Shown here piece after piece: positions 21,651 through 25,112 of a stretch of 25,112 nucleotides of DNA (position 1 is its first letter; each line of letters begins with the position of its first letter). Made by a program: the position numbers and the translations under genes. The stretch comes from Setaria digitata (lineage: Eukaryota; Nematoda; Chromadorea; Rhabditida; Setariidae), in the NCBI GenBank assembly GCA_003640385.1, contig RCAB01000706.1:1-25112 (forward strand). The letters run 5' to 3'. The notes under the pieces are model-generated. The model did not search any database. It was not told where the DNA came from and worked only from the letters and a program-made list of their open reading frames with translations.

Positions 21651-21660
21651 CTGTAAATAA
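21651..21660 (-). promoter_or_regulatory. 3' splice acceptor before the first recognised peptidase exon
   Basis: Reads TTATTTACAG on the minus strand. The exon after it starts with one base that would complete an upstream codon. The site could therefore join an upstream coding exon, or be a spliced-leader acceptor with translation starting at the in-frame Met of PMQCIE, 32 bases into the exon. The total length (782 aa) fits either. Confidence 0.5.
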
Positions 21661-22258
21661 ATGATTATTATCATTTGAAAAATGAAAGAAAAAGAATTCA
21701 TAAAAATTTTAAACATAATTAAATAGTTAAACAATTTTTAAATAATTATGAAATAAATAACTAGCAGTATTAACAGGAATCCAGTTTTATTTTTGTCCAA
21801 TTAATTATTTATTGCTTTAATTATTTGCTTTTTTTCTTTATTTCATTATTTATTCATCAGCTATTCGTTTAGTTATTTGCTTAAGAAATCATTGAACATC
21901 ATTTTATCAGAAAATTAGCTGCTATATGCAATAATTAAACTTTAGCTGCTAAACAAATGGCCTTAATTGATTTGATAATTGATGAAATAGTTTGAAAAGG
22001 AGCTGAAAAAAAAGCAATGTGATAATTTCGATAAAAAATAAAAAAAATAAATAAAATAAAATAAGCTACATGCAAGCTATTAGTTTACCCGCTTCGATGT
22101 ATAAATTAAACTCATTAGTTAAATGAGATTTATCAAAAAAATAAATAAATAAATAATTAATGTTCGATTGCTTATAATAAGTGCTGATATTAAACAATGT
22201 ACTGGAAATGAATTATTCAAATCTGTACTAAATGATAAAAAAATTCCAATAAAAGAAC

Positions 22259-22293
22259 TGATATGATATGATATGTGAGATAAGATGATATGT
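22259..22293. repeat. Short GATAT/GATAAGAT-type imperfect repeat
   Basis: TGATATGATATGATATGTGAGATAAGATGATATG, a short imperfect tandem in the 5' flank. No function is implied. Confidence 0.5.
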
Positions 22294-22407
22294 TGATTAA
22301 CAATCATACTAAATGGAAGAAAATTGATTAAGACAAAAACAATGCAAAAAGATAATAAAATTTTTGCAAGAAATACTTCAACATTTTTAAATTTGAAATA
22401 CCTTAGG

Positions 22408-22466
22408 GGTAGATTTGTTGTAGCAATAAGCTGTCTAGAGTGATATATTTTGATAGCTAAATAAAG
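22408..22466 (-). other. Candidate upstream exon of the M13 peptidase
   Basis: Minus-strand open frame ending ...RQLIATTNLPL plus AG, then GTATTT as donor at 22408. Its last two bases supply exactly the phase needed by the exon at 21650, giving Ser then ESSQLPL. An acceptor-like TTTAG precedes it. It has no start codon, and no conservation can be judged, so this is a weak call. Confidence 0.2.
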
Positions 22467-23389
22467 CTAAACATTTAAGCTTGCTGGAGTAAGTGATCGA
22501 TCATATCTAGTGATAACGATTCAGACATCACATCTAGCGAATAACGAACAGGTTTTCAACAATTCTATTACATCATTTTAAAATTAGCAGCTTGAGGATG
22601 ATTCTGGATGATGCTAAATGACTGAATTCAAATTCACATACGCATGAAGTGATTATGTTAAGAAGTTTTAATTAGCATTTAAAAAATGCCACACAAATGG
22701 CACAGCACACTTGACCTAAAATTAAATCCATTCCAAATAGCAATTTTGCTATTTTATATTTCATAAACTTGTTACATGCAATTTACATCGTATAATTTAA
22801 TTATGTATCACATGCAATTTCATAATTTAATAAATATATTTCTTGTTTATGCAATTCTTATAAAGAAAAATAAAAGCAATTACATATAATTTAATAATTC
22901 AATAAATGCATTACTTCTTTAATAAATATGTTATTTGCTTTTATAATTTTTGGGGAGGAAAAATTCGGCGTATATAATTTTTTAAATTCAATAACTATAT
23001 TACTTGTTTAATGAACATACCATATCATCCATCTGTTGATAGAGTTTTTAAAAACGAAGGAAAATGAAACAATCTCATGTAATTTTATATTTAATAAATA
23101 TATTACTTACTTATTTATAAAGTTCTTAAAATAAAAAAAGAAAAAAAAAGAAGAAGCACTGATGAACTAATTAAATGACAGAAATTAATAAATTAAATAA
23201 CATAATTTTGTATTATATAATGTATTGGAAAGATAATTTAAAGTATTATATTTAACAAAAAAAAAAAAACTGTTATTTATCAAACAACACCTTTGATTGA
23301 TTTTCTGGTTTTGTTTGAGAAAACAAAAACAAAATTGATAATAGGGCAAATATTTATCGCCTAGCTACTGTTTGTTTGAATGAATTGTC

Positions 23390-23416
<27 letters not shown>
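23390..23416. repeat. Poly-T homopolymer (27)
   Basis: Uninterrupted T tract in the 5' flank of the peptidase gene. Confidence 0.85.
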
Positions 23417-23428
<12 letters not shown>

Positions 23429-23653
23429 AGTGCAAAAAAGAACACTGTTTGTTCTAGGCTAGCAAATATATTTTATTTGGCCATTTAAATAATGAAATCT
23501 TTTGATTGATTATCGAATTATTATGGGTGCAAATTTGAGCTTACAAGAAGAATTGAAATAATTTAAAGTTGGCTAAAATTGTTAATGAAAATATAAAAGA
23601 ATAGACAGCTAATATTTGAAGATCTAATTGATCACTTCTTTATTCTTCTTCTT

Positions 23654-23656
<3 letters not shown>

Positions 23657-23699
<43 letters not shown>

Positions 23700-23702
23700 N
23701 TT
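23657..23702. repeat. Poly-T homopolymer with an ambiguous base
   Basis: 43 T, an N at 23700, then two more T. The N marks an assembly or polishing uncertainty, so the true tract length is unknown. Confidence 0.9.
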
Positions 23703-24750
23703 AAATAAAAAATTTTAATTTCTATTCTTCATTTATTATTTTATCATAAAAATCTATTGCTGATTGCAATTATCAGATAATGATAAAAATTATACACTGC
23801 TTTTCTTTAATTATGAAAAAAAAAAAAAAAGGAAGCATAAAATATTAGGATGTAATTCAAACTGCTCATTAACCACTTCTATGGTTAATTAACATTTTTA
23901 AATGAAATAAATAAATGTACAGGAAAAGTATGAGCATTTTTTTTTTTTTTTTTTTTTAGCATCTTCAACACATAAAAAAAAATAACGGAAAAATTGTCAC
24001 TAAATATTAAAATTATTATTAAATTAAAAATTGCAACAAAATTATCAGACATTAAACAAATTACTGAATTTGAAAATTGTTTAAATTTTCTCTTTTTTTT
24101 TTTTTTTTAATTTAAAGAAAAAAGAAAAAGGTCAAAGATGATCGAATTTAACGATAGACAGCTTTGTTGTCCTTCTACCTTTCCCGATCTGTCGTCTTAT
24201 TTAATTAATTAGTGCTCAATTTTTATCTTTTTTTTTTTCTTTAAGCAAGCAGAAAAAAAAAAAGAAGGAAAGAGTTTTTTTTTTCAGCTAATTAATTAGT
24301 ATAGTTTCACATTTGATTTTTCTAAACAGCTTTTTTCTTTATTGTGCTTAATAAAATTTGGCTAGTTGTCTTGTTTTTTTTTTTTTTCGTTTCTTTTAAA
24401 ATAAATCAGATTAACAAGACTAATTAGTGTAGTTTCAAATGTGTAATTTGTACTTTTTTTTTTTTTCTCTTCCTTTTCATTCCGAAATAAAAGCGAAACA
24501 AATGAATGAATTAGTGAAAGCAAAAAATTGTATAGAGAGTTCATTATGATAATGGTATAAATCAATTATATCATCATAATTATTGATCAAATTATCAAAT
24601 GCTGAAATTTACACTTACATTATCAATTTATCAGTGTGATGAGAATTTTGAAATCATTGTAATTCTTTGAAATTCTCTTTAAAAATCAAATAATATTATC
24701 ATAGTTTCGTGATTTAAAAAAAAAAAAAAAAAATGGAAAATTCTACTAAC

Positions 24751-24788
24751 ATGGCCAAATTTTTTGTCGTAGCGGTTGTCAACTAAAG
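24751..24788 (-). other. Candidate short 5' exon
   Basis: A G+C-richer island reading, on the minus strand, TTTCTTTAG then TTGACAACCGCTACG... then GTTAGT. It has acceptor and donor on both sides and two frames are open. It may be a 5' UTR or N-terminal exon of the peptidase gene, or chance. Confidence 0.15.
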
Positions 24789-25062
24789 AAAAGCCATTAA
24801 TTACGCCATCCCTTATGTTTTCTTTTTTTTTTTTTTGTTTTGATAACATACTAATGATAAATAACTTTGTGTCAAAATTGGATTTCTTTCTACTTCATTT
24901 ACGATACTATTCTCTTATCATTGCTTATCACAAAAATGCCAACTACTAGTTCTCCGTAGAATACAATCGTTATTTCTTATCACAAAGCATCATCACGAAA
25001 ATTAGCTTTTCTTTTCTCTATCGCAAAATCACATTTGGGAAAACAATTTTTACAGTATAAAA

Positions 25063-25068
<6 letters not shown>

Positions 25069-25112
<44 letters not shown>
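25069..25112. repeat. Poly-A at the right edge (44)
   Basis: The window ends inside an A run with nothing after it. A contig end in a homopolymer is likelier than a biological boundary. Confidence 0.85.

Larger units (their letters stand above)
21651..25112. other. 5' flank or first intron(s) of the M13 peptidase gene
   Basis: About 3.5 kb of A+T-rich sequence with many homopolymers and no confident gene. A G+C-richer patch spans about 22410-22640, with a 17-codon minus frame starting MSESLSLDMIDHLLQQ (22528-22475). Another patch lies at about 24130-24200. Promoter elements could not be recognised. Confidence 0.4.

Noticed and set aside
24362..24565. Minus-strand 67-codon frame with Lys runs
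   Set aside because: Built from homopolymers; no conserved features.

Overview
The window looks like nuclear DNA of a nematode, probably a clade III (spirurid/filarial-type) species; the clade is an inference. It is very A+T-rich and packed with A/T homopolymers. Exons are short (52-219 bases), and introns mostly end in TTTCAG or TTTTAG. One gene has a classic trans-splice acceptor just 5' of its likely start codon. There is nothing bacterial, viral or transposon-coding that I can support. The sequence breaks off in 44 A at the right edge and has one N inside a long T tract, so the right end is probably an assembly end.

Left part (about 1-5.9 kb, + strand). Bases 1-1270 hold several open, splice-flanked scraps that may be the 3' end of an unidentified upstream gene, possibly a membrane protein. 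Bases 1372-5672 hold an 11-exon gene for SNAPC1 (SNAP43), a subunit of the snRNA-activating protein complex. I could splice it completely in frame into a 453-residue protein. Intron 8 has a GC-AG boundary, and reading through it meets a stop at once.

Middle (5.7-8.9 kb). This is a convergent intergenic region with low-complexity sequence and A/T repeats. I see no convincing gene in it.

Right part (8.9-21.7 kb, - strand). This is a 19-exon gene for a neprilysin-like M13 zinc metallopeptidase. It is a type II membrane protein of about 782 residues from the first visible in-frame Met. All the hallmarks are present: signal anchor, CxNFFxYACGxW, SRDYY, VVNAFY, HEVTH, ENIAD, the C-terminal HSPxxFRVIG and the terminal CTVW. 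An Asn-rich insert is encoded by an AAT microsatellite in one exon, and two introns carry long AAT arrays. Bases 21.7-25.1 kb are its 5' flank or first intron(s). They hold a few weak candidate 5' exons and no confident gene.

The two genes face each other tail to tail and have unrelated jobs: snRNA (and in nematodes probably spliced-leader RNA) transcription, and extracellular peptide cleavage. I found no new multi-gene system. The points most worth a second look are the GC-AG intron, the possible operon upstream of SNAPC1, the microsatellite-coded insert, the unresolved metallopeptidase 5' end, and the weak + strand exon-like pieces nested in its introns.
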